DNA from: Flavobacterium ovatum
GTDB taxonomy: Bacteria > Bacteroidota > Bacteroidia > Flavobacteriales > Flavobacteriaceae
NCBI RefSeq assembly: GCF_040703125.1
Contig: NZ_CP160035.1
Coordinates: forward strand, 1,488,001-1,552,000
Reading direction: 5' to 3'
DNA: 64,000 nt
Below are positions 54,043-62,920 of the stretch, piece by piece; the stretch's first letter is position 1; each line of letters opens with the position of its first letter. The notes under the pieces are model-generated. The model did no database searches. It had not been told where the DNA came from and was given only the letters and a program-made list of their open reading frames with translations. A program made the translations under genes and the position numbers.

Positions 54043-54144
54043 TAAGATTAATGCCTTTAAAATCAGGGATTTTTGAGAGGAATATAGCTAAGAATGCTTT
54101 TGAGAATTAAAATTTCAAAAACATTCCTAGCCTATTTAAGGGAA

Positions 54145-57100
54145 TTATTCAGTTGGACTGTTTGTGTTTTTATAAACAGAAGGAGATGCTTTGTATACTT
54201 TTTTAAACTCTCTGCTAAAGTGTTTTCTATCACTAAATCCTACTAAGAAGGCAACTTCAGAGATTGGATAAGAAGTGTTTAAAATAATATCTGAGGCTTT
54301 TTTAAGTCTCAAATGCTTGATTAAACTAGCGACAGAATGATTGGTTAGGGTATTCACTTTTTTGTATAAAATAGTTCTACTCATTCCAATTTCATTGACC
54401 AACATATTAACATCTAATTCAGGATTTTCAATATTCTCTTCAATAATTCTCATTAACTTTTTAATAAAAATTTCTTCTGGAGTAGTTAACTTATCTAAGT
54501 CCGAGTCTACAATAAAGTTACCGCTGTATTTAAGCTTTAGAATTTCTTTAGAGGATAAAAGGTTCTGAATACTAAGTTTTAAAATTTGAGTACTAAAGGG
54601 TTTGGATATGTAAGCATCTGCACCAGTCGATAGTCCTTCAATCTTGTTGTCAATCGAAGCTTTTGCAGTTAGTAAGATAACAGGGATATGATTCGTACTT
54701 TCATTTGTTTTAATATAAGCACATAATTCAAGGCCGTCCATTTCGGGCATCATTATATCACTAATAATTAAATCTGGAATTTCTTTTTCCATGAAACTTA
54801 CAGCTTCTTTACCATTTGGAAAATCAATAATATTATATTCTTCGTTTAAAACATTAATAAGAAACGTGCGTACTTCATCATTGTCTTCTACAACAAGGAG
54901 TGTTTTTTTGTTAGTATCGAATTCTTCATTTGAATCTTCTCCTATTGATGTATTATCGGTTTCAATTGTTTTTTTGGTAGTGATAATCGGTTCATTGTTG
55001 GTGCCGTCACTTTTTAGAATTTGATCCTGTGTTAAATGTTTATGACCTAGGAGTAATTCAATTTGGAAAACTGTATTTGTCCATGATTCTGTTTCATTAA
55101 GAATGGTGATTTCTCCTTTGTGAAGTTCAACAATACTTTTGGACAAGGCCAAACCTACACCACTTCCCATATTGTGAGTACCTCGATCATCGACTTGGAA
55201 AAAATTGTTAAAAATATTATCCTTACTCTCCTCAGGAATACCAATTCCGTTATCCTTAATTTTGATAAATACTTTTTTTTCTGCAGCTGTGCCTTCTTCT
55301 ACAGCCAATACAATTTTTCCATTTTTCTTGGTGAATTTAAAGGCGTTTGAAAGCAAATTAAACAATACTTTTTCCATTTGATTTTGGTCAAAGTAAACTG
55401 GGATTTTATGAGAATTAAGCACAAATTTATATTCGATATTTTTTTCAACAGCAAGAACTTTGAAGGATTCAAAAATTTCAAAGCAAAACGAAATGATGTC
55501 TTGCTTTTCACAGTAGATTTTCATGTGACCTTCTTCAGCCTTTCTAAAATCCAATAATTCATTTACTAGTTTTAATAAACGATCTGAGTTTTGCTGTATC
55601 ATTTTTAGTTTGGTTTTGGTTGTTAAATCATTGTTTGTTGCGGTTAATAGTTCTTCGACAGGGCCTTTTATGAGGGTTAAAGGGGTTCTTATTTCATGAG
55701 AGATATTGGTAAAGAAATTCAATTGCATATTGAGAATTTCTTGCTTTCTTTCGTTTTCTACATGTTCTAAAAATAATTCTCTTTTTAGTTTAATTCGGTT
55801 TTGAATAAAACGATATACAGTATAATTAAATAATAGAAATAATATGACGTATAAACTATAGGCCCACCAGGTTTTCCACCAGGGAGGGAGAATAATAATT
55901 TTTAAGGTTTTTACTTTCGGATTCCAGCTACCATCATCGTTGGTCGATTTTACAGATAAATTGTAAGTTCCATGATTTAAGTTTGATAAGTTAATTCTGT
56001 TTTGCGTGCCTGTAAGGTGCCATTGGTCCTTAGTTGATTCATAATCTAATTTATAAGCATAGTTGCTTTTTTTAGGGTTTACAAAATTTAAACTACTGAA
56101 TTCTAGTCCAATATATCCTTGGTCATAATTGATGGTAATTTGAGAAGTTTCAGAAATAGGTTTGTTTAAAATAGTGCTTTCCTGGCCTGATTCAATAATT
56201 TCATTATTGACAATAAGTTTTGTAAAAACAATTGCACTATTATTAGAAGCTTTAATTAAAGACTGAGTATTAAACAACAATAGTCCTTTGGAAGAACCAA
56301 AAGCTAATTTGTTTTCATTAATTTGAATACCGGAATTATAGGAAAACTGCTTAACTGATACACCGTCACTTACAGAGAATCTGGTGATTTCAAAATCAGA
56401 ATCTTTTAAGTTAATCGAATCATTTTTTATTTTTATTTTAAAAAGAAAATCTTCGGAACTCACCCATAGGTTCCCTTCTGCATCCTCGGTTACACTTTTA
56501 ATGGTTGCGTCGGTTAATCCTTTGGCTTTATTTAGGGTTAAGAAAGTGTCATTTGATTCGTTTAAATAATACAATCCATCGTAGTCTGCTCCAATCCATA
56601 ATCTATTCTTAGAGTCTGTAAATAGTGTAGTTAAGCTATTATTGTCAATCGGTTTTTTAGTTTTAGATCTAAAAAGTTTGGATACTTTTTCAAGTTTTTT
56701 ATCAAAATAATTTAAGCCATTTGTAGTTGTTATCCAGATTCCCTCTTTTCTGTTTTCCAAATCCATGATGAAATTATCTGAAAGAGAATTTGGGGAACGA
56801 TTTTTTCTGTAATTTTCTACTTCACCATTTGGAGCTATTTTTTTTAAGCCGTTTCCATTTGTTCCCACCCAAATAGTTCCATTATCCATTATTAATGATG
56901 TTATAGGGCGTTCATCTTCAATAAGTCCGTTGGCGCTAAGTGGAATTTTTTTAAACGTTTTAGAGGTTTTGTTGAACTGAAACAGCCCATTAAATGTTCC
57001 GAATACTAAGGTGTTGCTGTCTTTGTTAATTATAGCAGTAACTAAATTTTTTGTCTTTTTGTCGTCATTGTCAATTTTGTACGATGTAGAAATATTGTTT

Positions 57101-58281
57101 TTTAAATCTAGATAATTTAGTCCACCACCATAGGTTCCAACCCATAATGCATCATTATTTTCTTTTACAATAGCATGTACTAACGCATTGTTTAATCCAA
57201 ATTGCGGCTTTAATGTTTCTCCTATTTTAGAGAAATTGGTGTTTGATTTGTTATAGAAATTGATTCCTCCAGCAGTTGTTCCAGTCCAAATGCAACCGTT
57301 ATTATCTTTTAAAAAACAATTCAAATCATTGTCACTCAGGCTGAAATTGTTCAATGGATTGTGTTTGTAATTCGTAAAATTATTTTTAATACTATTATAG
57401 ACACTCAGTCCATCTTTTGTAGCAAACCACATAGTACCGTTGTTGAGCTGAACTATATCGTTTATCCAATTGGAGGCAATTGAGTTTGCATTTTTGGAAT
57501 CGTTTTTATACTGAATAATTGCATTCTTTGATTTAGAATACAAAAAAGCTCCCATGGTTTCAGAAGCAAACCATAAGTCTCCTGTTTTGGTTTTAACAAT
57601 TTTCCAGATTTTTGCTTTCAAAAAATCAGGATTATTATAAAATACGTTAGGTAGTTTTTTACTTTTTAAAGTGGTGGGATCAAAGTGTTTTAGACCTTGT
57701 GATGTGCCTGCTAAAAGGCCCCATTCCTTATCGTAAAAAAGTGAAAGTACCCTACTGCTGTTTAATTCAAAATTAGGATTGTCATTTATATTATTTAACT
57801 TATTAGTTTTCAGATTAAGTCTTTTTACGCCACCAAAAGTTCCAACCCAAATCGTTTTATTTTGGTCTTCTGCAAACGAGCTGATGTAGTTTTCCCCTCC
57901 TTTAGCACTTGAAATGTCAATAGTTATGAAATTATTTGAATTTTTATTAAAGAAATTTAATCCATGGTTTGTACCGATCCAAAGATTTTCATTCGAATCT
58001 TCAAAAATCATATTGATATGATTGTTGCTTAGGCTTCCTTTAATTTGTTTGTTTCTAATGTATCTATTAAAACTGTAGCCGTCATATCGAAACAATCCGT
58101 TTTTTGTGCCAATCCAAATAAAACCTTTTTCGCTTTGAAGCATGCTCGAAATCATACTTGGAGAAAAATCCTCATCATAGTTAACTTGGTCAAAATGCAG
58201 TCCAGACTCTTGCGCTGATAGTTTACAAAAGCATAGTAAAGTCAATAAAAAAATAAGCGCTTTTTTTATGGAAAGAATCAT
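54145..58281 (-). CDS. Hybrid two-component system sensor/regulator (HTCS)
   Basis: A 1,378-residue one-protein signalling system of PULs. It has a signal peptide (KLSAQ), about 14 two-component propeller repeats ('GFIWIGTKNGLFRYDGYSF', 'NLWIGTNHGLNFF') forming two periplasmic propellers, a Y_Y_Y domain ('YAYKLDYESTKDQWH', about 745-805) and one TM (about 815). It continues with HisKA ('FFTNISHEIRTPLTLIKG', His about 865), an ATPase domain ('LLSNAFKFTKK', 'GSGVGLALSKSI'), a receiver (Asp in 'LIISDIMMPEMDG') and an AraC DNA-binding domain (about 1275-1375). It would sense an oligosaccharide and switch on the PUL promoters. Confidence 0.96.
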   Translation of the reverse strand: MILSIKKALIFLLTLLCFCKLSAQESGLHFDQVNYDEDFSPSMISSMLQSEKGFIWIGTKNGLFRYDGYSFNRYIRNKQIKGSLSNNHINMIFEDSNENLWIGTNHGLNFFNKNSNNFITIDISSAKGGENYISSFAEDQNKTIWVGTFGGVKRLNLKTNKLNNINDNPNFELNSSRVLSLFYDKEWGLLAGTSQGLKHFDPTTLKSKKLPNVFYNNPDFLKAKIWKIVKTKTGDLWFASETMGAFLYSKSKNAIIQYKNDSKNANSIASNWINDIVQLNNGTMWFATKDGLSVYNSIKNNFTNYKHNPLNNFSLSDNDLNCFLKDNNGCIWTGTTAGGINFYNKSNTNFSKIGETLKPQFGLNNALVHAIVKENNDALWVGTYGGGLNYLDLKNNISTSYKIDNDDKKTKNLVTAIINKDSNTLVFGTFNGLFQFNKTSKTFKKIPLSANGLIEDERPITSLIMDNGTIWVGTNGNGLKKIAPNGEVENYRKNRSPNSLSDNFIMDLENRKEGIWITTTNGLNYFDKKLEKVSKLFRSKTKKPIDNNSLTTLFTDSKNRLWIGADYDGLYYLNESNDTFLTLNKAKGLTDATIKSVTEDAEGNLWVSSEDFLFKIKIKNDSINLKDSDFEITRFSVSDGVSVKQFSYNSGIQINENKLAFGSSKGLLLFNTQSLIKASNNSAIVFTKLIVNNEIIESGQESTILNKPISETSQITINYDQGYIGLEFSSLNFVNPKKSNYAYKLDYESTKDQWHLTGTQNRINLSNLNHGTYNLSVKSTNDDGSWNPKVKTLKIIILPPWWKTWWAYSLYVILFLLFNYTVYRFIQNRIKLKRELFLEHVENERKQEILNMQLNFFTNISHEIRTPLTLIKGPVEELLTATNNDLTTKTKLKMIQQNSDRLLKLVNELLDFRKAEEGHMKIYCEKQDIISFCFEIFESFKVLAVEKNIEYKFVLNSHKIPVYFDQNQMEKVLFNLLSNAFKFTKKNGKIVLAVEEGTAAEKKVFIKIKDNGIGIPEESKDNIFNNFFQVDDRGTHNMGSGVGLALSKSIVELHKGEITILNETESWTNTVFQIELLLGHKHLTQDQILKSDGTNNEPIITTKKTIETDNTSIGEDSNEEFDTNKKTLLVVEDNDEVRTFLINVLNEEYNIIDFPNGKEAVSFMEKEIPDLIISDIMMPEMDGLELCAYIKTNESTNHIPVILLTAKASIDNKIEGLSTGADAYISKPFSTQILKLSIQNLLSSKEILKLKYSGNFIVDSDLDKLTTPEEIFIKKLMRIIEENIENPELDVNMLVNEIGMSRTILYKKVNTLTNHSVASLIKHLRLKKASDIILNTSYPISEVAFLVGFSDRKHFSREFKKVYKASPSVYKNTNSPTE

Positions 58282-58797
58282 ATTGGATTGAGATTTTGAA
58301 GTAAAAGTTACGATAATTATTTTTTAAATTTTAATGGTGAATTTAAAGATTTCTATCCGGTAATTTTATTCCTTATGATGATTAAACAATTATGTAGCAG
58401 AATGTTGTTTTTAATAAGCAAATTTTACCATTTTGAAATTTTAGTTTAATCGAGTTGTTTTTTAATGTTTATCAAAATGCAAATAAAGTAATATGTATTT
58501 GTATTTTAGAAATATGGACTTTTTAATCATTGGTGTGTTTTAAGAACGGAATTGTCTATTGTGATTTATCTCATAATTCGATTGTGTAGGTTAGTTAATA
58601 GTCACAAACTTATCCATATATTATGATATAATAGATGAAAATTGTTTGTAATTAGGGTTCTATATGTGTTTGGTTGTATAAAATGGAATAGCAAAACAAT
58701 ACTATATTTTAAACTCTATGATTTTGATTATTTGATTTTATAGGATGAAAAATTAAGTGTAATAGTTTTAACTTGTTTAAATAGGATTTATTGAATG
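58282..58797. other. Non-coding gap between HTCS and lipoprotein genes
   Basis: About 515 nt of very AT-rich sequence before operator site C. No gene, remnant, terminator or clear HTCS promoter is seen. Confidence 0.5.
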
Positions 58798-58863
58798 TGT
58801 ACAATTTTGCCCCTAAACAGAAATTATCAGATACTTAAAGACTTTACATTATGACTAATTTTG
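58798..58863 (+). promoter_or_regulatory. PUL operator site C and promoter of the CBM6 lipoprotein gene
   Basis: TGTACAATT (58798-58806) then TTGCCCC (58807-58813), 42 nt, then TAATTTTG (58856-58863), a full -7 box. No TTG lies at the usual place, as expected of an activated promoter. Confidence 0.65.
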
Positions 58864-58903
58864 TTAAAATCAAATGACCAATAAATAACTAAAACGTTTA
58901 ATT

Positions 58904-60331
58904 ATGAATTTTAAAAACATTAAAATATCTAAAAGTACCTATTTAATTTTATTTTTCACCTTCTTTTTACTCTCCTGTGAAAGAGAAGTGGAAAGAGAAG
59001 TTGTGCTGTATGATAAAGGGAAAACGGAGGCTACTGCCTCAAAAACTAGTATTGATTTTGGACAATCTGTAGATTTCACAAGTACTTCTTTTAAAGTATT
59101 AACCACAAATTGGACATTTAAAGGAGGGTCTCCAGCTACATCTATCAATCCTAATGTTAAAGTTTCGTATAGTACACCAGGTACATTTGATGCTACCTTA
59201 GTTGTCAAGTACATTGATAATACTGTTGAGACGGTAAAATTTACTATTGTAGTAAAAGGTATTGACGCAGCGTTGCCTTATAGCGGTACTGCAGTTGCAA
59301 TTCCGGGTACATTTGAAGCCGAAAATTATGATAAAGGAGGAGAAGGAGTAGGGTATCATGATAATGAAGTTGCAAATCTAGCCGTCGCCAACGGAAGTAC
59401 TAGATATAGAACGGATGACGGTGTTGATGTCGAAGTAGGTACGCCAACAAAGATTAGCTATACTAATGCGGGAGAATGGGTAAATTATGCAGTGAATGTT
59501 GCCAATGATGGTTTTTATGATTTTGAATTTAAAGTAGCTTCAGGAAATGCTGCCGGAGGAAAATCAATTAAACTGCAATCTGTAAATATAAGTACAGGGC
59601 AAGTTACTGATCTTGGTCAAAGTGGAAATTTTTCATTTACAGGTGGGAACAATGTCTTCGTTAGTAAAAACATAACAGGAATTGCATTGAGCAAAGGTCT
59701 CAATACATTACGATTGTTTTTTACAGGTAGTGATACCAACCTTGATAAGGTAAATGTTATTGTAAGTTTGCCTCCAGCACCTATTGATGGTGTCGGTATT
59801 TATACCGAAAGAGATATTGTAAGTACTAATGCAGGAATTGCTCCACCACCTAATAACGGAAATTTTTCAATTACAACTGTGAGTACCAATACCAATCATG
59901 GAAGCAAAAGTTTATTTTATCATTATGATCCTACAGGAAACGGAAGTCCGCAAACTGGTTTTGCATTGTCACACATGGATTTGACAACCTCACCTTATAA
60001 TGCATCTGCCTACGGTTTCTTAAATATTGCTGTTAAATCTACGACTCCCAAAAATGTAAGGATTCGTTTGAATACAAATGCTGGGAATTTTTGGGTAACT
60101 TTAAAACCAGCGGTACCAGCTTACGGAATGCTTTGGGATGGTGCTTGGCATGAATTAGTGATTCCTTTTTCTGATATATTGTTAAATGGATCAGGTGCTG
60201 GTTTATCAGCTACACCAACTGCACTATCTAGCATAAAGCAATTTACAGTAAGAACGGATGACAGTGATTATACAACTGCACCCGATTCATTTGATTATTA
60301 TATTGATGATATTTATTTCACGAAAAAATAA
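58904..60331 (+). CDS. PKD-CBM6 surface lipoprotein (glycan-binding)
   Basis: A 475-residue lipoprotein (FFLLSC, then EREVERE). Order: a PKD-like domain (about 35-120; 'VDFTSTSFKVLTTNWTFKGGSP'), a CBM6 module (about 130-290; 'IPGTFEAENYDKGGEGVGYHD', 'NAGEWVNYAVNV'), and a third beta-sandwich (about 295-475; 'GIYTERDIVS', 'WDGAWHELVIPFSDIL', ending DDIYFTKK). No catalytic domain is seen, so this is probably a surface glycan-binding protein. CBM6 modules bind beta-glucans, xylans or agar ends. Confidence 0.85.
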   Translation: MNFKNIKISKSTYLILFFTFFLLSCEREVEREVVLYDKGKTEATASKTSIDFGQSVDFTSTSFKVLTTNWTFKGGSPATSINPNVKVSYSTPGTFDATLVVKYIDNTVETVKFTIVVKGIDAALPYSGTAVAIPGTFEAENYDKGGEGVGYHDNEVANLAVANGSTRYRTDDGVDVEVGTPTKISYTNAGEWVNYAVNVANDGFYDFEFKVASGNAAGGKSIKLQSVNISTGQVTDLGQSGNFSFTGGNNVFVSKNITGIALSKGLNTLRLFFTGSDTNLDKVNVIVSLPPAPIDGVGIYTERDIVSTNAGIAPPPNNGNFSITTVSTNTNHGSKSLFYHYDPTGNGSPQTGFALSHMDLTTSPYNASAYGFLNIAVKSTTPKNVRIRLNTNAGNFWVTLKPAVPAYGMLWDGAWHELVIPFSDILLNGSGAGLSATPTALSSIKQFTVRTDDSDYTTAPDSFDYYIDDIYFTKK

Positions 60332-60358
60332 ATAAAAAAATTAGTTAGTTTTTTTTTC

Positions 60359-60392
60359 AAAACCGTGGGGGACTATTTCTTCACGGTTTTTT
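60359..60392 (+). terminator. Terminator or attenuator between the lipoprotein and GH3 genes
   Basis: AAAACCGTG (60359-60367) pairs with CACGGTTTT (60382-60390), followed by TT. GH3 lies 40 nt further on with no operator copy or clear promoter of its own, so partial read-through is likely. Confidence 0.7.
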
Positions 60393-60432
60393 AATAATTA
60401 AAATAATCATAAACACTTCAAATATTATTATA

Positions 60433-62715
60433 ATGAAAAGTAGAAACACTATTATTGGACTGTTTTCACTGTTTGTAGTTGCCAATGCATACGCTCAGCG
60501 AAAACCACATTTGGATAGTAAAAAAACTATTGAGGAGCGCATTACTTTGTTGATGAATGAAATGACAGTCGAAGAAAAAGTTGGACAAATGAATCAGTAC
60601 AACTGGTCCTGGGACGTGACTGGTCCGGCGCCAAAAGGAGGTGTCTCAAAATTAAAATTAGACCATCTACGCCAAGGTTGGGTTGGTTCCTTATTGAGCG
60701 TTCGAGGAGCAAAAGAAGTTCGTGCGGTTCAAAAGATTGCGGTGGAAGAAACACGTTTAGGGATACCATTAATCATCGGGTTTGATGTCATTCATGGGTA
60801 CAAAACGTTGAGTCCAATTCCATTAGCCGAAGCCGCTAGTTGGGATTTAGAGGCCATACGAAAATCGACTGCTATTGCGGCAGCTGAAGCTTCGGCAGCT
60901 GGTATTAACTGGGCGTTTGGTCCAAATGTAGATATTTCTCGTGATCCTCGTTGGGGACGTATTATGGAAGCGGCGGGAGAAGACCCTTATTTAGGAAGCA
61001 AAATCGCCACGGCACGTGTCAAAGGATTTCAAGGTGATAATTTGGCAGAAAATAATACTATTGCAGCTTGTGCCAAACATTTTGCAGCCTACGGTTTTGT
61101 AGAATCTGGACGAGAATACAATACGGTTGATATTAGTAATGCTACACTTTACAATGTTGTTTTACCTCCTTTTAAAGCAGCCAAAGACGCAGGCGTACGA
61201 ACAATGATGAATGCATTTAATTTGCTAAACGGAATTCCAGCCACTAGTAATTCTTTTTTACAAAGGGATATTCTAAAAGGAAAATGGGATTTTGATGGAT
61301 TTGTAGTTTCAGATTGGGCTTCAATAAAAGAGACAGTGACGCATGGTTTTGCAAAAGACGGAAGCGAAGCTGTTCAAAAATCAGTGATGGCGGGTTCTGA
61401 TATGGATATGGAATCGTATTTGTATGTCGCAGAATTGGTAAAGTTGGTCAATGACAAAAAAGTAAAAATCGAGTTGGTGGATGATGCTGTTCGAAGAATT
61501 CTCCGTGTCAAATATGAGCTAGGTTTGTTTGATGATCCGTATAAGTATTGTGATGAAGCAAGGGAGAAAACCACCATTGGAAGTCAATTTAATAATGAGG
61601 GAGTTTTGGATATGGCCAAAAAATCAATTGTATTGCTGAAAAATGAGAATCAGCTTCTTCCTTTAAAAAAATCAGGGCAAAAAATTGCACTTATTGGTGC
61701 TTTGGCAAATGATAAAACGAGTCCGTTGGGAAGTTGGCGAATTGCTTCAAATGATAATACCGCTGTTTCTGTTTTGGAAGGAATGCAAAAATACAAAGGA
61801 AATCAACTGACTTACGACAAAGGGACTGATGTAACAGTTGGTAAAACTACTTTTGTACAGGAATTAGAATTTAATACCACGGATAAAAGCGGATTTGAAG
61901 CAGCCAAAAATGCAGCTCAAAATGCAGATGTTGTGGTAATGGTTTTAGGTGAACATGGTTTTCAAAGTGGAGAAGGAAGAAGTAGAACCAATATCGATTT
62001 GCCTGGGAATCAACAGGAATTGTTAGAAGAAATATTTAAAGTGAATAAAAACATTGTATTGGTTCTTAATAACGGAAGACCATTAACGATCCCTTGGGCA
62101 AGCGAAAATATTCCAACAATTGTAGAAGCTTGGCAATTGGGAACGCAATCTGGTAATGCGATTGCAGAGGTACTTTATGGAGACTACAATCCAAGTGGAA
62201 AATTACCCATTTCGTTCCCTAGAAATGTGGGTCAAATTCCAATTTACTACAACCATTTTGGTACAGGTCGCCCTGTGAATTCTGATACTAATGTATTTTG
62301 GTCTCATTATTCAGATGTAGAAAACACCCCTTTGTATGTTTTTGGTCATGGGTTAAGCTATACTTCCTTTGGGTATTCTAATCTAAAAATTAACAAAGCT
62401 GTTTTTGAAAAAGACGAACCTGTAAAAGTATCTGTAACAGTTACTAATACTGGCAAATATGAAGGAAAAGAGGTTGTACAATTGTATATTAGGGATTTGA
62501 ATGGTAGTTTGGTGAGACCAGTTAAGGAGCTAAAAGGATTTGAATTGGTCAATCTAAAAATAGGAGAAACCAAAATAATCAATTTTACATTGACCAATGC
62601 CGAGTTGGGATTTTTTGACAACAATGGCAATTATTTAGTTGAATCAGGAATGTTTAAAGTATTTGTTGGGACCAATTCTAATGACGTACTGGAAAGTGAG
62701 TTTGAATTGAAATAA
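60433..62715 (+). CDS. GH3 family beta-glucosidase (BglX-like)
   Basis: A 760-residue periplasmic enzyme (signal ending NAYAQ). The GH3 N-domain has 'MTVEEKVGQMNQ', 'GIPLIIGFDVIHGYKT', 'DPRWGRIMEAAGEDPYLG', 'AACAKHFAAYG' and the nucleophile Asp in 'GFVVSDWAS' (about residue 296). It is followed by the C-domain ('GEHGFQSGEGRSRTNIDLP') and an Fn3-like end ('YVFGHGLSYTSFGYSNL'). This order matches BglX-type exo-beta-glucosidases that free glucose from beta-glucan oligosaccharides. Confidence 0.95.
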   Translation: MKSRNTIIGLFSLFVVANAYAQRKPHLDSKKTIEERITLLMNEMTVEEKVGQMNQYNWSWDVTGPAPKGGVSKLKLDHLRQGWVGSLLSVRGAKEVRAVQKIAVEETRLGIPLIIGFDVIHGYKTLSPIPLAEAASWDLEAIRKSTAIAAAEASAAGINWAFGPNVDISRDPRWGRIMEAAGEDPYLGSKIATARVKGFQGDNLAENNTIAACAKHFAAYGFVESGREYNTVDISNATLYNVVLPPFKAAKDAGVRTMMNAFNLLNGIPATSNSFLQRDILKGKWDFDGFVVSDWASIKETVTHGFAKDGSEAVQKSVMAGSDMDMESYLYVAELVKLVNDKKVKIELVDDAVRRILRVKYELGLFDDPYKYCDEAREKTTIGSQFNNEGVLDMAKKSIVLLKNENQLLPLKKSGQKIALIGALANDKTSPLGSWRIASNDNTAVSVLEGMQKYKGNQLTYDKGTDVTVGKTTFVQELEFNTTDKSGFEAAKNAAQNADVVVMVLGEHGFQSGEGRSRTNIDLPGNQQELLEEIFKVNKNIVLVLNNGRPLTIPWASENIPTIVEAWQLGTQSGNAIAEVLYGDYNPSGKLPISFPRNVGQIPIYYNHFGTGRPVNSDTNVFWSHYSDVENTPLYVFGHGLSYTSFGYSNLKINKAVFEKDEPVKVSVTVTNTGKYEGKEVVQLYIRDLNGSLVRPVKELKGFELVNLKIGETKIINFTLTNAELGFFDNNGNYLVESGMFKVFVGTNSNDVLESEFELK

Positions 62716-62735
62716 TTTTTTTTTTTTTGAAAGAG

Positions 62736-62764
62736 GCTGTCTAACTATTTAGGCAGCTTTTTTT
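62736..62764 (+). terminator. Terminator after GH3
   Basis: GCTGTCTAA (62736-62744) pairs with TTAGGCAGC (62749-62757) including one G-T pair, with a T run behind it. Confidence 0.8.
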
Positions 62765-62819
62765 GTGCTTACAATAGTCGGTTTTTGTTTTTTATTTCTA
62801 AATAAAAACTTTTTATAAA

Positions 62820-62883
62820 TACAAATCAACCCTTATATAAGCATGTTTGTGACCTTGAAAATTCAGAGAATTATCAATCTTTG
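62820..62883 (+). promoter_or_regulatory. PUL operator site D and promoter of the agarase-like gene
   Basis: TACAAATCAACCCT (62820-62833), 42 nt, then AATCTTTG (62876-62883), one base off TAnnTTTG. It is a weaker match to the TACA-N6-CCCC pattern, but the spacing equals that at sites B and C. Confidence 0.5.
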
Positions 62884-62920
62884 AATTATCAATAAAATCA
62901 AAATTATAAAACTAATTGTC

